In this document: positions 1 through 6,860 of the stretch, in pieces | How the letters are laid out: the number at the start of each line of letters is the position of its first letter | Position numbering within the stretch: the stretch's first letter is position 1 | Source of the DNA: DATCVR01 sp036566745 | Lineage (GTDB): Bacteria; Actinomycetota; Actinomycetes; Jiangellales; Jiangellaceae | Length of the DNA: 13,559 bases | NCBI GenBank assembly: GCA_036566745.1 | Contig: DATCVR010000014.1 | Location: 1 to 13,559, forward strand | Direction: 5' to 3' | Program-made: the position numbers and the translations under genes | The notes under the pieces: generated by a model | Seen by the model: only the letters and a program-made list of their open reading frames with translations | The model's database searches: none | What the model was told of the DNA's origin: nothing

Positions 1-1477
1 GGCAACCGACGTCGTCCTGCTCTACCTCGAGTCGCTGGGCAACCCGCGCAAGTTCTCCCGGCTGGCCCGGCGGGTCGCCGAGTCCAAGCCCGTGGTGGCG
101 GTCAAGAGCGGGCGGTCCACCCAGGGCGTCCCGATCGGGCATGCCGTGCAGCCGCTCGCGGTGCCCGAGGCGGCGCTCGACGCGATGTTCCGGCAGTCGG
201 GCGTGATCCGGGTCGACACCATCTCCGAGCTGTTCGACGTCGCCCAGGTGCTGGCCTACCAGCCGCTGCCGGGCGGACAGCGGATCGCCGTGGTGGGCAA
301 CTCGGGAGCCCTCTGTCTCCTGGCCGCCGACGCCGCGGCCTCGACGGGGCTGGTGGTCCACGGCGACGCGCGCGATCTCGGCCCGAACGCGTCGGCCGAG
401 GACTACGCCGGCGCGTTGCGGGGGTACGTCGCCGACGACGCGGTCGACGCCGTGCTGGTCGTGTTCGCGCCCGCGATCGACGCCTCCAGTAGCGAGGACG
501 TGGCGCGGGTGCTCGCGGAGGTCGCGGCGGAGTCGCCCAAGCCGGTGGTCACCACGTTCCTCGGCAGCCGGGGTGTCCCGGAGGCCATGCGGGTGCTCGA
601 CGACCGTGGGGTGCCGGTCCGCGGGTCGGTGCCGTCCTACCCCACGCCCGAGGAGGCCGCCCGGGCGCTCGCGCACGTCAGCCGCTACGCCGAGTGGCGG
701 CGCCGGCCACACGGGTCGATCCCGGACCTCGACGGCCTCGACGTCGACGCGGCCCGCGCGAAGGTCACGGCGATGCTCGACGCCGCGCCGGGCGAGGCCG
801 GCGTCGACGTCGATCCGGGCACCCTGCGCGACTTCCTGGCCTGCTACGGCGTCGACCTGCTGCCGATGATCGCGGTGCCCACGCTGGAGGACGCCCTTGC
901 GGCCGCCGAGCGGCTGGGTGGCGAGGTCGTGCTGAAGGCCACGGCGAACCACCTCCGGCACCGTCCCGACCTCGCCGACGTCTGGCGCAACATCGACACC
1001 GCCGACGAGATGCGCGACGCGTGGGAGACCATGTCGCACACCCTCGCCGACCCCGCCGAGGCGGGCTTCGTCGTGCAGCCGATGGCGCCCGGGGGAGTGC
1101 CTGTGGTGGTCCGTGCCCGCGAGGACCCGATGTTCGGCCCGGTGGTGTCGTTCGGCGTGGCCGGCGTGACCACCGAGCTGCTCGGCGACCGCGCGTATCG
1201 CATCCCGCCGCTGACCGACGCGGACGCCGCCGAGATGGTGCGCGAGGTCAAGGCCGCGCCGCTTCTGCTGGGCTACCAGGGTGGTGTCGTGGCGGACCTG
1301 GCCGCGGTCGAGGACCTCGTCCACCGCGTGTCACGGCTGGCCGACGACCTTCCCGAGGTCGCGATGATCGAGCTCAACCCGGTGCTGGTGGGTGAGTCCG
1401 GGCTGTCGGTGGTGAACGCCTCGATGCGCGTGGCGCCGCCCCCCACCCGCACCGACTGGTACACCCGGCGCCTCTGA
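1..1477 (+). CDS. acetate/acyl-CoA ligase (NDP-forming) family protein, 3' part
   Basis: The gene runs in from the left edge; the first complete codon is at base 2 and 491 residues are visible. The fragment covers the CoA-ligase domains (about residues 1-235) and a C-terminal ATP-grasp domain (about 265-480). Visible family marks are KPVVAVKSGRS near residue 27, the nucleotide-fold glycine loop VVGNSG near 97-102, the ATP-grasp lysine in VVLKA, and DPMFGPVVSFG followed by ELLGDRAYRIPPL. Family members join an acid to CoA using ATP or GTP through a phosphohistidine. In actinobacteria many also carry an N-terminal GNAT domain and act as protein acyltransferases (Pat type); that part would lie outside the window. 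The usual catalytic-loop motif SHTG is replaced by GHAVQPL around His47, so the histidine is kept but its surroundings are not. Ligase versus regulatory acyltransferase cannot be settled here. Confidence 0.9.
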   Translation, partial: ATDVVLLYLESLGNPRKFSRLARRVAESKPVVAVKSGRSTQGVPIGHAVQPLAVPEAALDAMFRQSGVIRVDTISELFDVAQVLAYQPLPGGQRIAVVGNSGALCLLAADAAASTGLVVHGDARDLGPNASAEDYAGALRGYVADDAVDAVLVVFAPAIDASSSEDVARVLAEVAAESPKPVVTTFLGSRGVPEAMRVLDDRGVPVRGSVPSYPTPEEAARALAHVSRYAEWRRRPHGSIPDLDGLDVDAARAKVTAMLDAAPGEAGVDVDPGTLRDFLACYGVDLLPMIAVPTLEDALAAAERLGGEVVLKATANHLRHRPDLADVWRNIDTADEMRDAWETMSHTLADPAEAGFVVQPMAPGGVPVVVRAREDPMFGPVVSFGVAGVTTELLGDRAYRIPPLTDADAAEMVREVKAAPLLLGYQGGVVADLAAVEDLVHRVSRLADDLPEVAMIELNPVLVGESGLSVVNASMRVAPPPTRTDWYTRRL

Positions 1478-1482
1478 CCAGC

Positions 1483-1509
1483 GGCTCCGGAAGCAGGGTA
1501 GCCGGAACC
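1483..1509 (+). terminator. weak hairpin after the ligase gene
   Basis: GGCTCCGG (1483-1490) and CCGGAACC (1502-1509) form an eight-position stem with one C-A mismatch and an 11-base loop, beginning six bases after the ligase stop. There is no T run. It could end ligase transcription before the regulator promoter, but the evidence is only this imperfect stem. Confidence 0.22.
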
Positions 1510-1518
1510 TCTCGGCGG

Positions 1519-1565
1519 TGCACGGAAACTCATGCACGAAAAGTGATGCATGAAAGTTCGTGCAT
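1519..1565 (+). promoter_or_regulatory. operator array of 14-base repeats plus a near-palindrome upstream of the ArsR-type regulator
   Basis: Three related half-sites lie head to tail with an exact 14-base period: TGCACGGAA (1519), TGCACGAAA (1533) and TGCATGAAA (1547). An inverted copy, TTCGTGCA, follows at 1557-1564. The last direct copy and the inverted copy make an 18-base near-palindrome (1547-1564) with one mismatch. The 9-mers ATGCACGAA (1532-1540) and TTCGTGCAT (1557-1565) are perfect inverted repeats of each other. The array ends 15 bases before the regulator start and would overlap its promoter, as expected for an autoregulated winged-helix repressor. That this gene's protein binds here is inferred. 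Confidence 0.6.
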
Positions 1566-1568
1566 TGC

Positions 1569-1574
1569 TAGGGT
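1569..1574 (+). promoter_or_regulatory. possible -10 element of the regulator, perhaps leaderless
   Basis: TAGGGT fits the actinobacterial TANNNT pattern and ends six bases before the ATG at 1581, the spacing seen for leaderless transcripts. AGGG within it (1570-1573) could instead serve as a short ribosome binding site seven bases from the ATG. No convincing -35 is visible. Confidence 0.28.
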
Positions 1575-1580
1575 GGCGAC

Positions 1581-2171
1581 ATGGCCGACAACGCGTTGCC
1601 CACGAGGTCAGCGGATCTGAGCGGACTGAAGGCGCTCGCGCATCCGTTGCGGCAGGAGATCCTGCGGTGGCTGGCGGCGCACGGCCCGGCCACCTCCACG
1701 TCGCTGGCCAGGGCGCTGGGCGGGACCACCGGCGGGACGAGTTACAACCTGAGGGTCCTGGCCGAGCACGGTTTCGTCGAGGAGGTCCCGGAGCGCTCTC
1801 ACGGCCGGGAGCGCTGGTGGCGTCACGTCGAGACCGACCTGCGGCTGCCGGTGGACAGCGCCCAGGACGACGAGACCCGGTCCACACTCGCCGAGCTGCA
1901 CCAGCTCTGGTTCGCCGAGGACACCGAGGCGATGGAGCGGTTCCAGCAGGCGCGCCCGGAGCTGGGGGAGTGGGCCGACGCGCTGCCGTACTCCCGCGGT
2001 GAGATCACGGTCACCGTGGCCGACCTCCGTGCGTTCTTCGAGGAGTATCTCGCCCTGCTGGGTCGGTACCAGAAGCCGTCGGATTCCGGCGACGCCCGCA
2101 CCGTGCAGACCAGATTCATGGCTTTCCCCACCGTGGACGCCGTCGAGGGCGACGACGCCGCCGGGGGATAG
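1581..2171 (+). CDS. ArsR-family winged helix-turn-helix transcriptional regulator
   Basis: The 196-residue protein has an N-terminal winged helix at about residues 14-85. Helix LKALAHPLRQEILRWL is followed by ATSTSLARALGGTTGGTSYNL as the helix-turn-helix, then HLxxL-like RVLAEHGFVEEV and a basic wing (RSHGRERWWR). The C-terminal half (about 95-165) is helical and acidic and may dimerise or sense a ligand. It has no cysteine at all, so a thiol metal site of the ArsR/SmtB type is absent. The family represses or activates nearby genes by binding palindromic DNA, and the repeat array ending just before the gene is the likely target. The exported hydrolase downstream is a plausible regulated gene, but a terminator-like hairpin separates the two. 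The inducer is unknown. Confidence 0.85.
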   Translation: MADNALPTRSADLSGLKALAHPLRQEILRWLAAHGPATSTSLARALGGTTGGTSYNLRVLAEHGFVEEVPERSHGRERWWRHVETDLRLPVDSAQDDETRSTLAELHQLWFAEDTEAMERFQQARPELGEWADALPYSRGEITVTVADLRAFFEEYLALLGRYQKPSDSGDARTVQTRFMAFPTVDAVEGDDAAGG

Positions 2172-2227
2172 GGCACGGCGCAACCGTCGCGGCGGCGCCG
2201 GAAGGAGGGCTGAACAGCTCCCCAGAT

Positions 2228-2263
2228 GCCTGGGTCGCCGAGGTGCAACTCGGCGACCCAGGC
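2228..2263 (+). terminator. perfect 15-bp stem-loop between regulator and hydrolase
   Basis: GCCTGGGTCGCCGAG (2228-2242) pairs perfectly with 2249-2263 around the six-base loop GTGCAA. It lies 57 bases after the regulator stop and has no T run, as is common for actinobacterial terminators. By symmetry it could act in either direction. It could also be an RNA structure in the hydrolase leader if transcription starts upstream. Confidence 0.5.
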
Positions 2264-2282
2264 CGATCGGAAGACGTACTCA

Positions 2283-2301
2283 CCACGCCCTGAGGGCGTG
2301 G
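2283..2301 (+). repeat. short perfect inverted repeat in the hydrolase leader or promoter region
   Basis: CCACGCCC (2283-2290) and GGGCGTGG (2294-2301) pair over eight positions around TGA. The repeat sits 41 bases before the hydrolase start. It may be an operator or a leader hairpin. TGCACG at 2310-2315, just downstream, matches the core of the half-site in front of the upstream regulator, but one hexamer is weak evidence. Confidence 0.3.
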
Positions 2302-2327
2302 CCGTTCACTGCACGTACCTCCGCCGC

Positions 2328-2333
2328 AAGGAG
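2328..2333 (+). promoter_or_regulatory. ribosome binding site fixing the GTG start of the hydrolase
   Basis: AAGGAG lies eight bases before the GTG at 2342. This is the best ribosome binding site nearby, and it places the signal peptide at the N-terminus, which supports GTG rather than an internal ATG. Confidence 0.6.
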
Positions 2334-2341
2334 ACCATTCA

Positions 2342-3796
2342 GTGCTACTCGCACGCAAGCACCCACGGCTGCGCCGGCTCGTCGTTCTGCTCGTCGCCTT
2401 GTGCGCGACGATCCAGCCGGCCACGGCCCTCGCCGCCACCACCACTGAGGCCGTCTCGGCGGGCCTCGTCCGTCGCGACGTCACGTTCGACAGCGGTGAC
2501 CTGACCATGCACGGCACCGTCCTCTCGCTCGACGGTGACCCGACAGACCCGGCCGGCCGAGCCGGTCTTGTCCTCGTCTCCGGCGCGGGTTCCGGACCGC
2601 GAGAGCGCTACCTCGACGAGGCCGAGGCGTTCGCGCGGGCGGGCATCGCCGTCCTGATCTACGACAAGCGATCCGACTACTCGCGAGCGACCAGCTCGTT
2701 CGGCATGCTGGCCGGAGACGCCGTAGCCGGCGTACGCTTCCTCCGCTCGTACACGGGGGTGGATCCGGCTCGAGTCGGGTTGTGGGGGCACAGCGAGGGC
2801 GGCTGGGTGGCGCCGCTCGCGGCGGCCAGATCGTCCGAGGTCGGATTCGTCGTCACCGTCGGCGCGAGCGGATTCAGCTCCGATCGCACCCAGCTCTGGA
2901 GCAACCGGACCCACCTGGCGCACGCGGGCGTCGAGCCGTCCGTGGCCACTCCCATCGGCGCGAACCTCAGCCGCATGCTGATCTCGGCCGGCATGTTCGG
3001 CGACACCGGTCACGACCCCGCGGCTGCGCTCAGGGACGTCCGGCAGCCGATCCTTGGAGTGTTCGCGGAACACGACCGGTCGACCGTTCCGGGCGAGAGC
3101 ATGACGGTCTTCCGGGAGGCCCTCGAACAGGGTGGGAACGAGCACTACACGCTCCGGCTGGTCTCCGACGCGGACCACAACCTGCGCGCGAGCGACGACG
3201 GCTTCGCGGAGTCACGACCCTCCAGGTTCGCGACCGGGTACGTCGACCTGATCACGTCCTGGGTCGACGACCTCGCGGACGGCCCGCCGGACGCGAAGGC
3301 CGACCCGCCTCCCGCCCAGGCGTTCCCGAGCTCCGCCACCGCGCCGCTGGCCTGGTACGAGTCGACGATCCTGCACCTAAGTCTGTTCGTGTTCGCGCTC
3401 GTGGCGTTCCTCGGCTATCCGGTCGTCGCGGTGACCCGGCGGCTGCGCGGACGCACGTCCCCGGACGACGCGGGCTGGCCGGCGCGGCTGCTGGCCGTGG
3501 CGGGGCCACTGGCCGTCCTGGGCACGGTGACGTACCTCTTCGCGGTCGTCAGCACCGGAGCGAGCGAGATCGGACCGATCGGGTTCGGCCGTCCGTGGGT
3601 CTGGCTGCTGCTCCAGATTCTCGCGGTCGGCGTCGTCGCCGCCACGGTCGCCGTCGCGGCGGGATGGTGGAAGGGCCGGGCTGGGGGCGGCCGAGCTCGG
3701 CGAGGCCGGGACGGTTCCGTGCGCGTCGCGCTGCTCGTCGCAGGGGGAGCCCTGTTCGTGCCGTGGGCGACCTACTGGGGGCTGTTCACCGTCTGA
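2342..3796 (+). CDS. exported alpha/beta hydrolase with C-terminal four-helix membrane domain
   Basis: The 484-residue protein starts at GTG with a good ribosome binding site. Residues 1-32 look like a signal peptide: basic KHPRLRR, hydrophobic VVLLVALCATI, then ATALAA. Residues 45-310 are an alpha/beta hydrolase fold: oxyanion-region loop VSGAGSGPRERY, nucleophile elbow GHSEGG with Ser151, likely acid Asp245 in FAEHD and His279 in DADHN. A proline-rich linker (about 318-335) leads to four predicted membrane helices near 344-366, 379-404, 419-442 and 460-482. The catalytic domain is thus expected outside the membrane, tethered at its C-terminus. Related soluble enzymes are esterases, thioesterases or peptidases; the substrate cannot be read from sequence. 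It is flanked by hairpins on both sides and so probably forms its own transcription unit. Confidence 0.85.
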   Translation: MLLARKHPRLRRLVVLLVALCATIQPATALAATTTEAVSAGLVRRDVTFDSGDLTMHGTVLSLDGDPTDPAGRAGLVLVSGAGSGPRERYLDEAEAFARAGIAVLIYDKRSDYSRATSSFGMLAGDAVAGVRFLRSYTGVDPARVGLWGHSEGGWVAPLAAARSSEVGFVVTVGASGFSSDRTQLWSNRTHLAHAGVEPSVATPIGANLSRMLISAGMFGDTGHDPAAALRDVRQPILGVFAEHDRSTVPGESMTVFREALEQGGNEHYTLRLVSDADHNLRASDDGFAESRPSRFATGYVDLITSWVDDLADGPPDAKADPPPAQAFPSSATAPLAWYESTILHLSLFVFALVAFLGYPVVAVTRRLRGRTSPDDAGWPARLLAVAGPLAVLGTVTYLFAVVSTGASEIGPIGFGRPWVWLLLQILAVGVVAATVAVAAGWWKGRAGGGRARRGRDGSVRVALLVAGGALFVPWATYWGLFTV

Positions 3797-3831
3797 CATC
3801 CTCCGACCCGGTGTCGGGCCGGCTCGATCGC

Positions 3832-3865
3832 GACCGGTCGGCGTCGCTCGTGGCGCCGGCCGGTC
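3832..3865 (+). terminator. hairpin downstream of the hydrolase
   Basis: GACCGGTCGGCG (3832-3843) pairs with CGCCGGCCGGTC (3854-3865) over 12 positions, including one G-U pair, around a ten-base loop. It begins 36 bases after the hydrolase stop and has no T run. The rest of the 185-base gap up to DUF5998 shows no gene; it must hold the promoter for the DUF5998 operon, though no clear -35/-10 pair stands out. Confidence 0.4.
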
Positions 3866-3981
3866 ACGGGCGAGCCGCCGTCCATGAGCGACGTCAGCTC
3901 GCCGTCGCTCGCGCGCCTGCGTCCACAACGTCGGCACGGCGCACTCCCGGTCCAGTCGCCAGGCGTGCAAGGATGGATCCC

Positions 3982-4563
3982 ATGGCGGACACAGGGACGC
4001 ACGAGGGTCTTCGCCTGGCGATCCAGCAGGCCGGGTATTACCCCGATCTCGTCGCGGACACACTCGAGACTGCACTGGCCGGGGAGCCGGTGCAGTCATA
4101 TGTCGTGCACCACGAGCCCCACTTCGACCGCGACGAGCTGCGCCGCCACGTCAGTGTGCTGGTCCTCACTCCGTCGCGGCTCGTGGTCGGCCACACCGAC
4201 GAGTACCCCTCCGACGACACCCACGCCGTGCCGTATGCCACCACCTCCACCGAGGCGGTGCCGCTCGATCGCGTCGCCTCGGTGGTGGTGAGCCGCACCG
4301 TCACGTCTCCGGCCTCCTACCGCGTCGGCGATCCAGCGCGTGACGTCGTGCTCACCGTCGGCTGGGGTGCGCTGAGCCGCATCGATCTCGAGCCGGCCAC
4401 CTGCGGCGACCCCGAGTGCGAGGCCGACCATGGCTACACCGGTGCGCTGACCTCGGACGACTTCACGCTGCGGGTGAGCGAGGCGGGCGAGGGCGGCAAC
4501 CGCGTCGAGGACATGCTGCGGTTCGCCCGGGCGCTCTCGGCGGCCACCGTGCGGATTCGGTGA
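3982..4563 (+). CDS. DUF5998 family protein
   Basis: This 193-residue protein matches, from recall, the actinobacterial DUF5998 family, whose function is not established. Visible features are an N-terminal helix (GLRLAIQQAGYYPDLVADTLETAL), a paired HHEPHFDRDELRRHVSVLVLTPSRLVVGH strand region read here in parts (about residues 43-71), and a late CGDPEC...H segment (Cys141, Cys146, His150) that could bind a metal. It has no signal peptide or membrane helix and is probably cytosolic. ATG 3982 is preferred over the in-frame ATG at 3973 because AAGG (3969-3972) is nine bases from 3982 and would be too close to 3973. Its last codon overlaps the phosphodiesterase start, so the two are probably translated together. 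Confidence 0.8.
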   Translation: MADTGTHEGLRLAIQQAGYYPDLVADTLETALAGEPVQSYVVHHEPHFDRDELRRHVSVLVLTPSRLVVGHTDEYPSDDTHAVPYATTSTEAVPLDRVASVVVSRTVTSPASYRVGDPARDVVLTVGWGALSRIDLEPATCGDPECEADHGYTGALTSDDFTLRVSEAGEGGNRVEDMLRFARALSAATVRIR

Positions 4564-5690
4564 CCACCACGTCGCCGGCGCGGCGGAGCCTCCTGCCCCG
4601 CTACGGCGAGGACTCCCTGGCAGACCTCCTGCCCTCGGTGCTGGGCGCGCTGGGCGTCCCCGGCGAACACGACGTCCTCGGCCTTCCCCCTGCGCGCCGC
4701 TACTGCGTCCTGCTCGTCGACGGCCTGGGCTGGAACCTGCTGCGCGCCCATCCGGCCGAGACGCCGTTCCTGTCGTCGTTGCGCCAGCGTTCGATCACCG
4801 CGGGCATGCCCACCACCACGGCCACCAGCCTGACCAGCCTGGGCACCGGCCTCCCGCCCGGGCGCCATGGCGTGGTGGGGTACACCTCGCGGGTACCCGG
4901 TGGCACCGAGCTGTTCAACGCCCTGAAATGGGAGCCCCCGCTCGACCCCTTCGACTACCAGCCCTATCCCACCGTCTTCGAGCGTGCCGAGCGGGCCGGG
5001 GTCCACACCACCGTGGTCGGCCAGCGCAGGTTCCGCAGCTCGGGCCTCACCAACGTCGCGCTGCGCGGACCGTTCCGCGCCGCGAACTCCTACGGCGAGC
5101 GGGTGGCGGCAGCGGTGGCCGCCGCCGAGTCGGGCGAACCCGCGCTCGTCTACGTCTACGACGGCGACCTCGACTACACCGGCCACCAGAACGGCACCCG
5201 TTCCAGCGCGTGGCGCCACCAGCTCGTGATGATCGACCGGTTCGCCGAGGAGCTGCACGACTCCCTGCCGTCCGGCACCACGCTGGTCGTCACCGCCGAT
5301 CACGGCATGGTCGATGTCGATCCGATCCAGCGCATCGACGTCGACGACGTCCCGGCGCTCCGCGAGGGCGTGGCGCTCGTGGCGGGCGAGGCCCGGTTCC
5401 GGCACGTCTACACCGTCGACGGCGCCGCGGCCGACGTTCGCGCCGCCTGGCGGGGCGTCCTCGGACAGCGCGCTGACGTGCTGACCAGGGCCGAAGCAGT
5501 GGCGGCGGGCTGGTTCGGCGCGGTCGAGGCCCGGGTCACCGAGCGCATCGGCGACGTCGTCGCGAACGTCCACGGCGACTGCGCGGTCGAACGCCGCAGC
5601 GTCTTCCCGATCGAGTCCAAGCTGCTGGGCCTCCATGGCGCTCTCACCGAGGACGAGTTGATGATCCCGTTGCTCCTCGGCGAAGGCTGA
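4560..5690 (+). CDS. alkaline phosphatase superfamily nucleotide pyrophosphatase/phosphodiesterase
   Basis: The GTG at 4560 overlaps the DUF5998 stop as GTGA; codons upstream of it in this frame lie inside DUF5998, so this start is favoured, giving 376 residues. Metal-site motifs of the superfamily appear in order: Asp54 in LLVDGLG, the likely nucleophile Thr87 in MPTTTATS, Asp205 and His209 in YDGDLDYTGH, Asp247-His248 in ADHGM, and a late His359 in GLHG. Such enzymes use two zinc ions to hydrolyse phosphodiester or pyrophosphate bonds, often of nucleotides. There is no signal peptide or membrane helix, so it is predicted to be cytosolic, unlike many family members. Its place between DUF5998 and thymidine kinase suggests a nucleotide-related role; this is inferred. 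Confidence 0.88.
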   Translation: MTTTSPARRSLLPRYGEDSLADLLPSVLGALGVPGEHDVLGLPPARRYCVLLVDGLGWNLLRAHPAETPFLSSLRQRSITAGMPTTTATSLTSLGTGLPPGRHGVVGYTSRVPGGTELFNALKWEPPLDPFDYQPYPTVFERAERAGVHTTVVGQRRFRSSGLTNVALRGPFRAANSYGERVAAAVAAAESGEPALVYVYDGDLDYTGHQNGTRSSAWRHQLVMIDRFAEELHDSLPSGTTLVVTADHGMVDVDPIQRIDVDDVPALREGVALVAGEARFRHVYTVDGAAADVRAAWRGVLGQRADVLTRAEAVAAGWFGAVEARVTERIGDVVANVHGDCAVERRSVFPIESKLLGLHGALTEDELMIPLLLGEG

Positions 5691-5698
5691 CCGCATCG

Positions 5699-6358
5699 AT
5701 GGCCGACCTGCACTTCTTCACCGGCACCATGGACTGTGGCAAGTCCACTCTGGCACTCCAGATGGACTACAACCACCGCCAGCGAGGCAGGTCCGGGCTG
5801 ATCCTCAGCTCACGCGACCGCGCCGGCGAGGCCACGGTGTCCAGCCGGCTGGGGCTCGTGGTCGAGGCGATCGAGGTCGGCCCGGACCTCGACCTGTGGT
5901 CGTACATCGTCGACCAGCTCAGCGCGGGTGCCCGGCTCGACTACGTCATCTGTGACGAGGCGCAGTTCTACACCACCGACCAGGTCGACGCGCTCGGCCG
6001 GATCGCCGACGAGCTCGACCTCCCGGTGTTCGCCTTCGGCATCCTCACCGACTTCCGGACCAGGCTGTTCCCAGGCTCGGCCCGGCTGGTCGAGCTGGCC
6101 GACCGGATCGAGACGCTCCAGGTCGAGGCGCTGTGCTGGTGCGGCACCCGGGCCACCCACAACGCCCGCACGGTCGACGGCGTCATGGTCACCGAGGGCG
6201 AGCAGGTGGTCGTGGGCGACACCGCGGCCGACGCCACGCCCGGTGAGGTCGGGTACGAAGTGCTGTGCCGGCACCACCACCGGCGCCGGATGACCTCGGC
6301 GCGGGCGCGCGTCGAGGATGCCGGGGCGACACCGCTGCCGTTCCGCAGCGCGGGCTGA
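5699..6358 (+). CDS. tdk: thymidine kinase
   Basis: This 219-residue protein is a type II thymidine kinase that phosphorylates thymidine (and deoxyuridine) with ATP for dTMP salvage. The P-loop GTMDCGKST is at residues 9-17, the DEAQF segment holds the catalytic Glu87, and the zinc lasso has CWC (Cys146, Cys148) and CRHHH (Cys190 with His192-194). The loop with Tyr186 (VGYEVLC) fits the thymidine-binding region. The start ATG lies eight bases after the phosphodiesterase stop, so the gene is the third member of a likely operon. No strong ribosome binding site precedes it, which suggests translational coupling. It ends facing a minus-strand gene across a 43-base gap. Confidence 0.95.
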   Translation: MADLHFFTGTMDCGKSTLALQMDYNHRQRGRSGLILSSRDRAGEATVSSRLGLVVEAIEVGPDLDLWSYIVDQLSAGARLDYVICDEAQFYTTDQVDALGRIADELDLPVFAFGILTDFRTRLFPGSARLVELADRIETLQVEALCWCGTRATHNARTVDGVMVTEGEQVVVGDTAADATPGEVGYEVLCRHHHRRRMTSARARVEDAGATPLPFRSAG

Positions 6359-6361
6359 GGC

Positions 6362-6391
6362 CCAGCCGCGGACGTGGGGCGGCGCGGTTGG
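6362..6391. terminator. hairpin between convergent genes
   Basis: CCAGCCGCG (6362-6370) pairs with CGCGGTTGG (6383-6391), nine positions with one G-U, around a 12-base loop. It fills most of the 43-base space between the ends of tdk and the minus-strand partner protein, where a shared terminator is expected. No T run is present. Confidence 0.4.
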
Positions 6392-6401
6392 AGGACGCTG
6401 C

Positions 6402-6860
6402 TCAGATGGTGACCCAGCTGGTCACTAGCGGGTCGCGGGACGGATCGTCGAAGTGGCAGGCGATCGAGAGTGGGCCGTCGGGCACCGGAGTGGCGCGGAA
6501 GCGGCCGTGGGCGTCGGCGGTCACCTCGATCGATCCGCCGGCATGCCGGACCTCAACCGATGCCGCGGCCGGCGCCACGATCTGTCCCAGCACCCGGCGC
6601 ACCCGGCGTTCCTCGGCGATCTCGAGGACGAGCGTGGTGTCGCCGGAGGTGAACGTCAGCAGCCTGGGCGGGGTGAAGGCGCGCACTGCGACCACGTCGT
6701 TCATCGCGGTGTCGGAGACCAGGGTGGCGAGCTCGGCGTCGATGTCGAGCCAGGTGAGGCTGGCCCGGGCGGCGGCCATCAGTGCCTCCGGGGGTGCATC
6801 GAGCTCCTCGAGGGCGCTGCGCAGTGTGGCCTCGAGCGCGACGTGATCGAGGTCAGGCAT
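6402..6860 (-). CDS. small beta-rich protein paired with the sigma factor
   Basis: The 152-residue protein starts at ATG 6860, which shares its A with the sigma factor's TGA stop (TGATG), with GGGAGG about seven bases upstream. The N-terminal third is helical (ALEATLRSALEELDAPPEAL, then ARASLTWLDIDAELATL). The rest is beta-rich, ending in IEVTADAHGRFRATPVPDGP (about residues 110-129), a pattern like the carboxypeptidase-regulatory beta-sandwich. It has no membrane helix and no zinc-binding HxxxCxxC, so it is not a classical ZAS anti-sigma factor. I recall proteins of this pattern beside ECF-type sigma genes in other actinobacteria, where it may act as a partner or regulator. The function is inferred from position only. 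Confidence 0.7.
   Translation of the reverse strand: MPDLDHVALEATLRSALEELDAPPEALMAAARASLTWLDIDAELATLVSDTAMNDVVAVRAFTPPRLLTFTSGDTTLVLEIAEERRVRRVLGQIVAPAAASVEVRHAGGSIEVTADAHGRFRATPVPDGPLSIACHFDDPSRDPLVTSWVTI

Noticed and set aside
1519..1565. Repeat array as a small CRISPR or iteron origin
   Set aside because: The units are about 8-9 bases with 14-base period and one copy inverted, with no spacers, cas or replication genes; an operator explains it better.
2782..3981. Upstream extension of DUF5998 within an open frame starting at 2782
   Set aside because: The added part is antisense-like Arg/Gly/Ala sequence inside the hydrolase gene in another frame; the conserved family start is at 3982.
4416..4559. 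Upstream extension of the phosphodiesterase
   Set aside because: It lies in another frame of DUF5998 and lacks family similarity; the GTGA overlap at 4560 is the normal coupling arrangement.
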